From UBA7236 sp964638865 (lineage in GTDB: Bacteria > Bacteroidota > Bacteroidia > Chitinophagales > BACL12), in contig CAZXBG010000007.1 in assembly GCA_964638865.1 (NCBI GenBank), forward strand, positions 1-48,699: a DNA stretch of 48,699 bases, written 5' to 3'. The position numbers and the translations under genes were made by a program. Below, one piece after another: positions 17,623 to 25,759 of this stretch. Positions within the stretch are counted from its first letter, which is position 1. Each line of letters starts with the position of its first letter. The notes beneath the pieces are model-generated. The model saw only the letters and a program-made list of their open reading frames with translations. It searched no databases and was not told the origin of the DNA.

Positions 17623-18321
17623 TTATTTTTTAGGAGTAAGATATAAAATAATTTTATCAATGTCCTGTTGAATTGCACGAACTATAACGGAATAAGCGAG
17701 TTCAAACTTCTTTTTCTTGTTTTCAATTCTTCCGGTCTCCTGTTGAATTACCAATTTGTTCTGTTCAATTTTATCTTTATTTGCCTGAATATCTGCCTGC
17801 ATGTCCAAAATCTTTTTTTGCATGGTAGCAATTGTATTCAGGGTATCAGCATTAGCATTTTCCATGCTTTTTATTTCCAAATGTTTCTGTTCCACAGAAT
17901 GCAGATTTTCTTTTTTAAGACTTTCTGAAAAAAGTGCATCGTGTTCTTTTAAAAGTTCAAGATATTTTTTCCCAGAAGCTGCAAGTGCATCAGAATTCAC
18001 ATTTTGCACCTTAAACCCCATGTAGGTTGCAAGAAATTTTTGTTGTTCAGTCATTCCTGCTGCTATTTCATCCATTTCGTGCAAGGTGGTGGCAAATTCA
18101 AAATAATCCGGACCAGGCATGTTCTTTTCCTTCAGAAAATTTTCGAAATGGGTAACATATTCCGAGTCAACAGTCTGGTCGGTATTAATAATAATCTTAC
18201 CATCCAAAACGGGATTGTTGAATCTAGGTGTTTCCTGTTTTTCCGGTTCTGGTTTAATATTTTCCTCAAGCGGATCAGGTCCTTTATAAATTGCCTTAAT
18301 AAAAGAGTCGAAAACTCCCAT
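17623..18321 (-). CDS. Coiled-coil protein, first gene of the ABC/OmpA operon
   Basis: A 232-residue soluble protein with no signal peptide or membrane helix. The N-terminal third is proline- and acid-rich (GPDPLEENIKPEPEKQETP), the middle (about 50-110) may be a small helical domain, and residues about 115-225 form a long coiled coil rich in Lys, Glu and Gln. I do not recognise the family. It begins the minus-strand operon. Its stop is 5 bp from the next gene, a membrane coiled-coil protein, so the two are likely partners. Confidence 0.75.
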   Translation of the reverse strand: MGVFDSFIKAIYKGPDPLEENIKPEPEKQETPRFNNPVLDGKIIINTDQTVDSEYVTHFENFLKEKNMPGPDYFEFATTLHEMDEIAAGMTEQQKFLATYMGFKVQNVNSDALAASGKKYLELLKEHDALFSESLKKENLHSVEQKHLEIKSMENANADTLNTIATMQKKILDMQADIQANKDKIEQNKLVIQQETGRIENKKKKFELAYSVIVRAIQQDIDKIILYLTPKK

Positions 18322-18364
18322 CTGTGATTTAATTTTGGTTTGCGGTTCGGGTATAAAACGAGTT

Positions 18365-18372
18365 CAAATTTA
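18365..18372 (-). promoter_or_regulatory. Possible -7 box (TAAATTTG) for the ABC/OmpA operon
   Basis: The minus strand reads TAAATTTG, 43 nt upstream of the operon's first ATG at 18321. No convincing TTTG lies 19-21 nt further upstream, so support is partial. Confidence 0.35.
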
Positions 18373-18535
18373 GAATTTTTTTGCTATTATCTCTAACAGA
18401 CGGATACCAAAAGTGTTTATTTTGTCAAAATGTCAGATTTTTAGGGGAATTCATGGGTTGTACACACTAAGAGGATTAGGGGGGAAATTATCAGCCAAGC
18501 TGTTTTAGTGAAAATAAAATACCAATTTGAGAAAC

Positions 18536-19192
18536 TCATTTTTCATACAAAATAGCTTCTGCTAAAAGTTCAGCCCAAATGCCATACATTCTTCCGGAGG
18601 GATGAAGTTTATCATAGGCAAGAAGAGTTGGATCATCCTTTGCCTTTTTTGAGTATGGATTGATATCGATGTATTGAACCTGAAACCGGAGTGCGATTGA
18701 TCTGTTTATTGCATTAAAACTGTCAATTTCTTCTCCTATCTCCGCAGGTGTTTGCCGACCCGACAAGGCGAATGGAGTAACTCCATAATCCGGTATACTT
18801 AGCACAAAAACATATTCTGGTCGATTTCCTGAACAGGAAATTGCAGTTTGCAGCAGGGTCTCAAAATTTTTGCGGTAAACCGCCGTGTCAATACCTCTGA
18901 ATTGATCGTTCACGCCGATTAAAAGTGTAACACAATCAAAATCATTGTTCAATAATTTTTGGTGGATGGAATTAATAAGATCTTTAGTGGTCCAACCTGT
19001 TTTTGCAATAATTTCAGGATCACTAAAATTGATTTTGTTTTGTTTTAGAAGTGTTATAGTTTGTTCCGGAAATCTTTCGTTTATATTTACAGATTGGCCA
19101 ATAGTATAGGAATCTCCCAAACACAGCATTGTTTTTTCCTTAACGGGATTTACATTCATTTGCAATAATATATAAAGCATAAGAAACTGCAT
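18536..19192 (-). CDS. SGNH/GDSL hydrolase
   Basis: A 218-residue lipase/esterase-like enzyme. Block I is CLGDSYTIG (nucleophile Ser28), block III is GVND (93-96), and block V is DKLHPSG (Asp194, His197), so the catalytic set is complete. A short hydrophobic N-terminus (MQFLMLYILLQ) may be a weak signal peptide or an artefact of start choice. Without it, translation could begin at the Met of MLCLGDSY. The natural ester substrate is unknown. It is monocistronic and divergent from the DUF1415 gene. It is unrelated in its motifs to the larger T9SS proteins at 3781-7861. Confidence 0.9.
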   Translation of the reverse strand: MQFLMLYILLQMNVNPVKEKTMLCLGDSYTIGQSVNINERFPEQTITLLKQNKINFSDPEIIAKTGWTTKDLINSIHQKLLNNDFDCVTLLIGVNDQFRGIDTAVYRKNFETLLQTAISCSGNRPEYVFVLSIPDYGVTPFALSGRQTPAEIGEEIDSFNAINRSIALRFQVQYIDINPYSKKAKDDPTLLAYDKLHPSGRMYGIWAELLAEAILYEK

Positions 19193-19224
19193 CTTTTTAT
19201 ATACGAGTTATAACTAGCTGCGGC

Positions 19225-19257
19225 TTTGTTTCTTTAAAAATAATTGAAGTATATTTG
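19225..19257 (+). promoter_or_regulatory. Likely promoter of the DUF1415 gene
   Basis: TTTG at 19225-19228, a 21 nt spacer, then TATATTTG at 19250-19257. It lies about 108 nt before the TTG start at 19366, implying a leader of about 100 nt. Confidence 0.4.
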
Positions 19258-19365
19258 TGTATATACTGAGCAGAATCTTATTTCTCGCAAATCGCAATAC
19301 GATAATTTTCTTCTTTTTATTTGACAAATTTTTTTTGCACTTGAATAGATTTTAAAATATTTATA

Positions 19366-19908
19366 TTGAAAGAGGAACAGATCATTCAACAAACTCAAAA
19401 CTGGATTAAGGAAGTTGTTATCGGATGCAATTTTTGCCCATTTGCTTCCAGGGTTATGGTGAAACAAAATATTCAATATACTGTGCTAACCTCTGTTACT
19501 ATTCACGAAAGTTTAGAGCAGGTTGCAAAAGAATTAATGTTGTTGGATGATGAACAGGAACGAGAAACGAGTTTTATTATTTTCTCAAACAACTTTATCG
19601 CGTTTAGTGACTATTTATTGCTTGTTAAAAAAGCCGAACAATTAATGAGTAAAACAGGATATGATGGCATTTATCAATTAGCGAGTTTTCATCCTGATTA
19701 TTGTTTTGCGGGTTCCGATGAAAATGATCCGGCAAATTATACGAATCGTTCCATATTTCCGATGTTGCATTTATTGCGGGAGGATAGTATTACTGCTGCT
19801 CTTGAAAATTTCCCAAATCCGGAAAAAATTCCACAAAACAATATTCATTTTGCTGAGCAGAAGGGATTGTTATATATGCAATTGTTGCGTGCGGGATGTA
19901 TTAGGTAA
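19366..19908 (+). CDS. DUF1415 family protein
   Basis: A 180-residue protein matching the DUF1415 family: NWIKEVVIGCNFCPFA near the N-terminus with two cysteines, an internal GYDGIYQLASFHPDYCF, then NRSIFPMLHLLRED, ending ...LRAGC. The family is found in many bacteria; its function is unknown. The start is a TTG, because the first in-frame ATG lies after the conserved cysteine motif. Length is as expected for the family. It is convergent with the HigBA pair. Confidence 0.88.
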   Translation: MKEEQIIQQTQNWIKEVVIGCNFCPFASRVMVKQNIQYTVLTSVTIHESLEQVAKELMLLDDEQERETSFIIFSNNFIAFSDYLLLVKKAEQLMSKTGYDGIYQLASFHPDYCFAGSDENDPANYTNRSIFPMLHLLREDSITAALENFPNPEKIPQNNIHFAEQKGLLYMQLLRAGCIR

Positions 19909-19971
19909 AATTTAATGAAGGGAAGCACTAGCTTGTAATGCTGTTATTTTATGTAACAATATTGTATATTC

Positions 19972-20340
19972 TTACACCTTTAATTGATAATCCTTCAAAA
20001 GTGTTTCATAAGAAATATTCAATTTTTGATGAAGAATTCTAATCATATCTAAATTTAATTTTCTTTTTTTATTTAAGATTTCACTTACTCTGGTTTTATG
20101 ACCAATTATTTTAGCCAGATCATTTTGATTCATTCCCCTTTCCAACATTCTCAACCTGATTACTTCAATTGGATCGGGAGCATCAATTGGGAAATTTTGT
20201 TCTTCATAATTATCAATTAAAATTCCCAAAACCTCCGCTTCATCACCCTCTTTTGTTCCAGGTTTTGAAAAAAATATTGCCTCCATTCTTTTAAGTGCTT
20301 CTGCATGGTCTCTTTTTGTTTTAATTGCCCTAATTTTCAT
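19972..20340 (-). CDS. higA: HigA-type antitoxin with helix-turn-helix
   Basis: A 122-residue protein. The C-terminal half (about 60-115) is a Cro/C1-type helix-turn-helix (MLERGMNQNDLAKIIGHKTRVSEILNKKRKL), which would bind the operon promoter. The N-terminal part would neutralise the toxin. It follows the HigB gene by 5 bp, the toxin-first order typical of higBA. The pair lies immediately downstream of nuoF on the same strand, so it may be read from the nuo promoter as well as its own. Confidence 0.9.
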   Translation of the reverse strand: MKIRAIKTKRDHAEALKRMEAIFFSKPGTKEGDEAEVLGILIDNYEEQNFPIDAPDPIEVIRLRMLERGMNQNDLAKIIGHKTRVSEILNKKRKLNLDMIRILHQKLNISYETLLKDYQLKV

Positions 20341-20345
20341 AATAA

Positions 20346-20639
20346 TTAAATTTTATTTGCATCAATTTTGTTATATTCTTCATGTGTACCAATAAATTTA
20401 ATGAATACATGCCGCCTTTCTAATTTAATCCATACTATCAAACGATAGGTATTCCCCTTAATATTAAAAACAACCCTATTGTTTTTTAATAAACTTACAT
20501 TGGAAAATTGGTGTAATATTTCATTGAGATTACTCCATTCTGCATTTTTAACCTGGTTAAACCAATCTGCCAAGGCATTCATGCAATCAGGATGAATTTC
20601 CCAAAAATCCCTTAAAGTGCTTCTTGAAAATATTCTCAA
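20346..20639 (-). CDS. higB: HigB-type mRNA interferase toxin
   Basis: A protein of 97 residues (TTG start at 20639) or 107 (ATG at 20669). It matches the HigB toxin family: STLRDFWEIHPDCMNALADW, NRVVFNIKGNTYRLIVWI, and KFIGTHEEYNKID at the end. Members cleave mRNA on the ribosome. I favour the TTG because family members usually begin MR(I/V)xSxxTLRxFW; the ATG adds ten residues (MVTFDYICSK). The gene lies 14-44 bp after nuoF. The protein looks full length, so the system may be active. Confidence 0.88.
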   Translation of the reverse strand: MRIFSRSTLRDFWEIHPDCMNALADWFNQVKNAEWSNLNEILHQFSNVSLLKNNRVVFNIKGNTYRLIVWIKLERRHVFIKFIGTHEEYNKIDANKI

Positions 20640-20683
20640 CTTACTGCAAATATAGTCAAAAGTTACCAATCTGGTAACTAAAA

Positions 20684-22030
20684 TTAAACCCTCTGCATTT
20701 TCATCTCCGGCTGATACACATGATCCTCATCCATAACACGATTCGGATATTTTACATGGTATTCAAATTCATGGCGGAAATGGCGGATTGCAGCAGCAAC
20801 TGGCCAGGCAGCAGCATCACCCAAAGGACAAATAGTATTTCCTTCAATTTTGCGTTGTATATCCCATAATAGATCGATGTCTTCCATTTTTCCATGACCA
20901 TATTCAATATTGTGCAGAACACGTTCCATCCAACCGGTTCCTTCGCGACAAGGGGAACATTGTCCGCAACTTTCGTGATGATAAAACCTTGTAAAATTCC
21001 AAGTATTGCGAACAATACATTGTTTTTCATCATATACAATAAATCCTCCGGAACCCAACATAGATCCTGTTGCAAATCCTCCTTCACTTAAACTTTCGTA
21101 GGTCATTAAACGGGGATTTCCATCACTGGTTTTTAATAATAAATGTTTCGGTAAAATTGGCACAGATGATCCACCCGGAACACAGGCTTTTAATTCGAGA
21201 TTGTTTTTTATTCCTCCGCAATATTCATCGCTGTAAATAAATTCTTCTACCGGTAATCCAAGATCAATTTCAAACACTCCCGGTTTATTAATATTTCCTG
21301 ATGCAGAAATTAGTTTTGTACCTGTTGATTTACCTATACCGATCTTTGCATATTCATCACCACCATCATTAATAATTGGGACAACTGCTGCAATACTTTC
21401 TACATTATTTACAATTGTCGGGCAATTCCATAAACCCGAAATTGCAGGAAAAGGTGGTTTAATTCTTGGATTTCCTCTTTTACCTTCCAGCGATTCTATT
21501 AATGCAGTTTCTTCTCCACAGATATAAGCACCTGCGCCGGGATGCACATGCAAGTTGAGTGAATATCCTGAACCTAAAATATTATTTCCCAAAAATCCTT
21601 TTGCATAAGCTTCGGCAATTGCCTTTTCTAAAATGCGCAATATGAACATATATTCACCGCGTATATAAATATAACTTGTTTTACATCCGAGGGCATAGCT
21701 GGAAACTATCATTCCTTCAATTAATAAATGCGGAATTTTTTCCATCAATAATCTATCCTTAAATGTTCCCGGTTCACTTTCATCTGCATTACATAATAAA
21801 TATCTTGGTTTGTCGGTTGACTTATCCAAAAAACTCCATTTTAATCCGGTGGAAAAGCCTGCACCTCCGCGACCGCGTAAACCCGATTTTTTTACTTCTT
21901 CGGTAACTTCATCCGGCGTCATTTTTTTTAATACCTTTTCTAACGAACGATATCCGCCGAATTGTATATATCCATCTATCGTATTGATATTTGGTTTATC
22001 GAGATGTTCTAATAATAATTTTCTGCTCAT
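20684..22030 (-). CDS. nuoF: NADH-quinone oxidoreductase subunit F
   Basis: A 448-residue complex I subunit carrying the NADH- and FMN-binding site. It has LRGRGGAGFSTGLKWSF (FMN loop), NADESEPGTFKDR, GAYICGEETALIESLEG, and the 4Fe-4S cluster motif ESCGQCSPCREGTGW with GNTICPLGD. It follows nuoE by 7 bp. It is the last nuo gene in this window: nuoG is not downstream; a HigBA pair begins within 44 bp. Confidence 0.97.
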   Translation of the reverse strand: MSRKLLLEHLDKPNINTIDGYIQFGGYRSLEKVLKKMTPDEVTEEVKKSGLRGRGGAGFSTGLKWSFLDKSTDKPRYLLCNADESEPGTFKDRLLMEKIPHLLIEGMIVSSYALGCKTSYIYIRGEYMFILRILEKAIAEAYAKGFLGNNILGSGYSLNLHVHPGAGAYICGEETALIESLEGKRGNPRIKPPFPAISGLWNCPTIVNNVESIAAVVPIINDGGDEYAKIGIGKSTGTKLISASGNINKPGVFEIDLGLPVEEFIYSDEYCGGIKNNLELKACVPGGSSVPILPKHLLLKTSDGNPRLMTYESLSEGGFATGSMLGSGGFIVYDEKQCIVRNTWNFTRFYHHESCGQCSPCREGTGWMERVLHNIEYGHGKMEDIDLLWDIQRKIEGNTICPLGDAAAWPVAAAIRHFRHEFEYHVKYPNRVMDEDHVYQPEMKMQRV

Positions 22031-22037
22031 GATGGCT

Positions 22038-22559
22038 TCAATTCTGAGATGAAGTTTGGGTTTCTTTTACTAACTGATCTATAATACCGTCAATTTTTTC
22101 TTCTGTTAAATGCTCATGAAATGTTTCTCCAATTTGAAACATCGGCGCATATCCGCAGGCACCTAAACATTCTACGGTTTTAATGGTAAACATTTTATCA
22201 GAAGTTGTTTCTCCAACTTTAATTTTCAATTTATTTTCCAGATAGGATATCATTTTTTCGGCTCCGTTCAAACAACATGGTCCTGTTTGGCAAACTTCAA
22301 TTAATATTTTCCCAACCGGTTTCATATTGTACATGCTATAAAAGGTTGCCACCTCATATACTTCAATGGGATGTATGTGCAACAATCGCGCAACGTAATC
22401 CATAGTATCAGAACTCAGCCATCCGCCAAATTCTTTTTGTGCAATATGCAAAATTGGTAACAAAGCAGATTTTTGTTTATCCGCCGGATAATGACTCAGC
22501 AATCTGCTCACCTCTATCATTGCTTCCGTAGAAAATTGTATTTGTTGTACTTCGTTCAT
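22038..22559 (-). CDS. nuoE: NADH-quinone oxidoreductase subunit E
   Basis: A 173-residue subunit with the thioredoxin-like 2Fe-2S domain. The cluster ligands are in EVCQTGPCCLNG and ECLGACGYAPMFQIG. N-terminal VSRLLSHYPADKQKSALLPILHIAQ is typical. It passes electrons close to the FMN site of NuoF and is encoded directly before it. Confidence 0.96.
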   Translation of the reverse strand: MNEVQQIQFSTEAMIEVSRLLSHYPADKQKSALLPILHIAQKEFGGWLSSDTMDYVARLLHIHPIEVYEVATFYSMYNMKPVGKILIEVCQTGPCCLNGAEKMISYLENKLKIKVGETTSDKMFTIKTVECLGACGYAPMFQIGETFHEHLTEEKIDGIIDQLVKETQTSSQN

Positions 22560-22637
22560 GAATTAAATTTTCAATTGGATAAATGTTAAATCCAATTCTA
22601 CAATTATCAAATTACTCCATTACCAAATTATCAACTA

Positions 22638-23864
22638 CTACGCGTCCAGTTCTCCTGCTATCACATTCAAACTACTCAAAGTAATAATTGCATCACTCAA
22701 CATGGCACCTTTTATCATTTCGGTATATGCCTGATAATAAATAAAACAAGGGCGGCGGAAATGCAATCTGTATGGCTGGCGACCGCCATCACTCACCAAA
22801 TAAAATCCCAACTCCCCATTACCTCCTTCTACAGGCTGATAAACTTGTCCTTTCGGAACATCTACTTCTCCCATAACAATTTTAAAATGCCAGATCAAAC
22901 CTTCCATGGTATTATAAACAGCATCTTTCGGCGGTAAATAAAATTCAGGAACATCGGCAAAATAATTTCCTTTCGGCATTTTTTGCATCGCTTGTTTAAT
23001 GATACTCATACTTTGCCACATTTCTTCCTGGCGCACACAAAATCTGTCATACGTATCTCCTTGGGTGCCTATTGGGATTACAAAATCAAAATCGTTGTAA
23101 CTGCAATATGGAGACATTACACGCACATCATAATCAACACCTGCTGCTCTTAAATTTGGTCCTGTAAAACCATAATTTAAGGCCTTTTCTGCTGTAATAC
23201 TTCCAACATTAATTGTTCTGTCCATGAAAATGCGATTGCGCATTACCAGTTTTTCGAATTCTTTTAATGCTGCAGGAAATTCTTCAATAAATTCATTAAT
23301 TCTTCTGTTCACATCATCGGTAAAATCGCGTTCAAATCCTCCAATTCGCCCAATATTTGTGGTTAATCGTGCGCCGCAAATCTGTTCATATATTTCATAA
23401 ATTTTTTCTCTCCACTGAAACACGTACAAAAATCCTGTAAGTGCTCCCGTATCAACCGCAATAACAGAATTACAAACGATATGATCAGCAATTCGCGCAA
23501 GTTCCATAATTACAACGCGCATATAATCAACGCGTTTTGGCATTTCTGCTTTTAATAATTTCTCTACGGTGAGGTACCAACCTATATTATTAATTGGGGA
23601 AGAACAATAATTTAATCTGTCGGTAATTGGTGTTACCTGATAATAAGGTCGGTGTTCCGCCAATTTTTCAAAAGCGCGGTGAATATATCCAATGGTTGGC
23701 TGGGCATCCACAATAATTTCGCCATCCATTTTTAATACATTCTGGAATATTCCATGTGTAGCGGGATGTGTAGGACCTAGGTTGAGATAATTAAATTGTT
23801 TTAATTCCTCATCTGTTTGAACTACTCCGTTTATTACAGTATTTACGGTTTTATTTTCTGCCAA
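22638..23864 (-). CDS. nuoD: NADH-quinone oxidoreductase subunit D
   Basis: A 408-residue 49 kDa-type subunit forming part of the quinone site in the peripheral arm. Family segments include NLGPTHPATHGIF (quinone-binding loop), GYIHRAFEKLAEHRPY, and the C-terminal end ITLSSLNVIAGELDA. It is not fused to NuoC, unlike the enterobacterial nuoCD. A 78 bp space separates it from nuoE. Confidence 0.97.
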   Translation of the reverse strand: MAENKTVNTVINGVVQTDEELKQFNYLNLGPTHPATHGIFQNVLKMDGEIIVDAQPTIGYIHRAFEKLAEHRPYYQVTPITDRLNYCSSPINNIGWYLTVEKLLKAEMPKRVDYMRVVIMELARIADHIVCNSVIAVDTGALTGFLYVFQWREKIYEIYEQICGARLTTNIGRIGGFERDFTDDVNRRINEFIEEFPAALKEFEKLVMRNRIFMDRTINVGSITAEKALNYGFTGPNLRAAGVDYDVRVMSPYCSYNDFDFVIPIGTQGDTYDRFCVRQEEMWQSMSIIKQAMQKMPKGNYFADVPEFYLPPKDAVYNTMEGLIWHFKIVMGEVDVPKGQVYQPVEGGNGELGFYLVSDGGRQPYRLHFRRPCFIYYQAYTEMIKGAMLSDAIITLSSLNVIAGELDA

Positions 23865-23910
23865 TGTATTTTAATTATTCCTGTTTAAAAATGATGGTCT
23901 GTATTATTAA

Positions 23911-24420
23911 TTATCTTCCAAAATATTTATCATCCTTATCAGTTCTTGTTCCGTCTTCCAAGGGATATTGTTTTAATAAGGGGAAATATAACATATCATC
24001 TACATTTAATATTCTGCGCATGTCGGGATGTCCGGTAAAACGTATTCCGTAAAAATCATATGTTTCGCGTTCCATCCAATTTGCACATTTAAATAAATTT
24101 GTTGCGGTAGGAACAATAGCATCCTTTTCACCAAAAAAAATATGTAAACGAATTCTGATATTATTTGTGAAACTGTGCATATGATACACCATACTCAATT
24201 CTTCTCCTTTATTATTCGGAAAATGCACGCCACACATACTGGTAAGAAAATTAAACTGCAATAAATTACTATCGCGCAGCCATTCTAATATTTCAATTAT
24301 TTTTTCTCTTTTTACTACAATATCCAACATGCCATAGGATTCTTCTACACTTCTTATCTCCTCGGGAAATTGTTCCCTCAAAAGACTTTCAACTGTACCA
24401 TTATCAACCTGAGTTTGCAT
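23911..24420 (-). CDS. nuoC: NADH-quinone oxidoreductase subunit C
   Basis: A 169-residue 30 kDa-type subunit. The signature WMERETYDFYGIRFTGHPDMRRIL is present, followed by YPLEDGTR. It is part of the peripheral arm and separate from NuoD. The 219 bp gap to nuoB contains two palindromic repeat hairpins, unusual inside a nuo operon. Confidence 0.95.
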   Translation of the reverse strand: MQTQVDNGTVESLLREQFPEEIRSVEESYGMLDIVVKREKIIEILEWLRDSNLLQFNFLTSMCGVHFPNNKGEELSMVYHMHSFTNNIRIRLHIFFGEKDAIVPTATNLFKCANWMERETYDFYGIRFTGHPDMRRILNVDDMLYFPLLKQYPLEDGTRTDKDDKYFGR

Positions 24421-24465
24421 TTTTATGATTATTTGTTAAATATTAATTTCACTTTGCCCTTCCGT

Positions 24466-24613
24466 CAGACCTCAAAGGTTTGAAAATCGACCTGCCTGGT
24501 TTTTTTCAACCGGTGAGGTCTGATTTTCAATAGGCGGACAAAAAGTTTCTGGTCTAGTTGAAACTTAAATTTCACCAACCCGACCTCACAGGTTTGGTAA
24601 ACCTATTAGGTCT
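24466..24613. repeat. Two Bacteroidetes-type palindromic repeats between nuoB and nuoC
   Basis: First hairpin: CAGACCTCAAAGGTT (24466-24480) pairs with AACCGGTGAGGTCTG (24508-24522), 13 of 15 bases. Second: CGACCTCACAGGTTT pairs with AAACCTATTAGGTCT (24599-24613), with a few mismatches. Both share the GACCTCA-AGGTTT core seen in REP-like intergenic repeats of this phylum. They fill the nuoB-nuoC space. Confidence 0.75.
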
Positions 24614-24639
24614 ACATTTTCAACCTTTTAGCTCTCCAT

Positions 24640-25176
24640 TCATTCAATGCCATATCCACTTAACATCATTTTATATTCCTGCGATTCTCTTCTTCTGAAT
24701 CCTTCGCGTTTAATTAATTCCTGAATTTTTAAAATTCCGTCTAATATTGCTTCCGGCGGAGGAGGACAACCCGGAACATAAACATCCACCGGAATTATTT
24801 TATCTATTCCTTGTAAAACAGAATAGGTATCGAAAATTCCGCCGCTTGAGGCACAAGCTCCTACTGCAATTACCCATTTGGGTTCTGCCATTTGAATATA
24901 AACTTGTTTTAAAACTGGGCCCATTTTTTTGGCTATTGTTCCCATTACCATTAAAAGATCTGCTTGTCTTGGAGAAAAACTTAAACGTTCAGCTCCAAAT
25001 CTTCCGAGATCGTAAGTGGATGCCATGGTGGCCATAAATTCAATTCCGCAACAGGAGGTAGCAAAGGGCAATGGCCATATAGAATTTGCCCGCGCAAGTC
25101 CCACAACTTTTTCGAGTCTTGTGAGAGCAAATCCCTCACCGGTATAACTTTCTGGTGCTTCTGTTTTTGTGAGCAA
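24640..25176 (-). CDS. nuoB: NADH-quinone oxidoreductase subunit B
   Basis: A 178-residue subunit holding the terminal 4Fe-4S cluster N2. The ligand pattern is present: FATSCCGIEFM, VAVGACASSGG (here VIAVGACASSGG) and VPGCPPPPEAILDGI. It sits between the peripheral arm and the membrane. It is 55 bp downstream of nuoA. Confidence 0.97.
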   Translation of the reverse strand: MLTKTEAPESYTGEGFALTRLEKVVGLARANSIWPLPFATSCCGIEFMATMASTYDLGRFGAERLSFSPRQADLLMVMGTIAKKMGPVLKQVYIQMAEPKWVIAVGACASSGGIFDTYSVLQGIDKIIPVDVYVPGCPPPPEAILDGILKIQELIKREGFRRRESQEYKMMLSGYGIE

Positions 25177-25231
25177 AATTTAAGTATTTACTGATCGATC
25201 AATATATTTTTTAGAGGGAATAAAAACCATT

Positions 25232-25612
25232 TTAATCCCATTTTAAAGCGCCTTTTTTAATGATATAAAAATATCCCAAAAGCAGCGGTGCAATAAACAC
25301 TAACATCTTAACAAAACCAAGTTGTCCTAGTTCCCTAAAATTTACTGCCCAGGGGTAAAAGAAAATGAGTTCCACATCAAAAAGTACAAAAAGAATGGCA
25401 ATTAAAAAATATTTTACTGAAAAAGGTAAACGCGCATTGCCAATGGTTTCGATGCCACATTCAAAACTTTCCAGTTTTTTAGAAGAGTTGCGTTTAGGAC
25501 CGAATTTTTGAGAGGCGAATATGGTAGTAAGCACAAACCCTGCAGCTACGATAAATTGAATAAATATTGCAGTATAATCCAATAATTGATTGTTAACTAC
25601 CTGTTGTTCCAT
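25232..25612 (-). CDS. nuoA: NADH-quinone oxidoreductase subunit A
   Basis: A 126-residue membrane subunit with three helices. KLESFECGIETIGNARLPFSVKYFLIAILFVLFDVELIFFYPWAV is the typical conserved core (the ECG loop near the quinone site and the FDVE helix). It is the first gene of the nuo cluster, with a -7 element 44 nt upstream. Confidence 0.96.
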   Translation of the reverse strand: MEQQVVNNQLLDYTAIFIQFIVAAGFVLTTIFASQKFGPKRNSSKKLESFECGIETIGNARLPFSVKYFLIAILFVLFDVELIFFYPWAVNFRELGQLGFVKMLVFIAPLLLGYFYIIKKGALKWD

Positions 25613-25655
25613 TTTCCCTTTTTAGTATATGTTAATTTGGCGGGTTTTTGCTTCA

Positions 25656-25663
25656 CAAAGGTA
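25656..25663 (-). promoter_or_regulatory. Likely -7 box (TACCTTTG) of the nuo operon
   Basis: The minus strand reads TACCTTTG, matching TAnnTTTG, 43 nt before the nuoA start. The upstream element at the 19 nt spacing is weak (TTCA instead of TTTG). Confidence 0.5.
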
Positions 25664-25759
25664 GGAATTCGAATTGTAAAAATGAACGTTTCGGGCATTA
25701 CAATTTTAGCTACAACAAGATATTGAATAAGTTACTGAAATATTGTAAAAAAACTAAGG

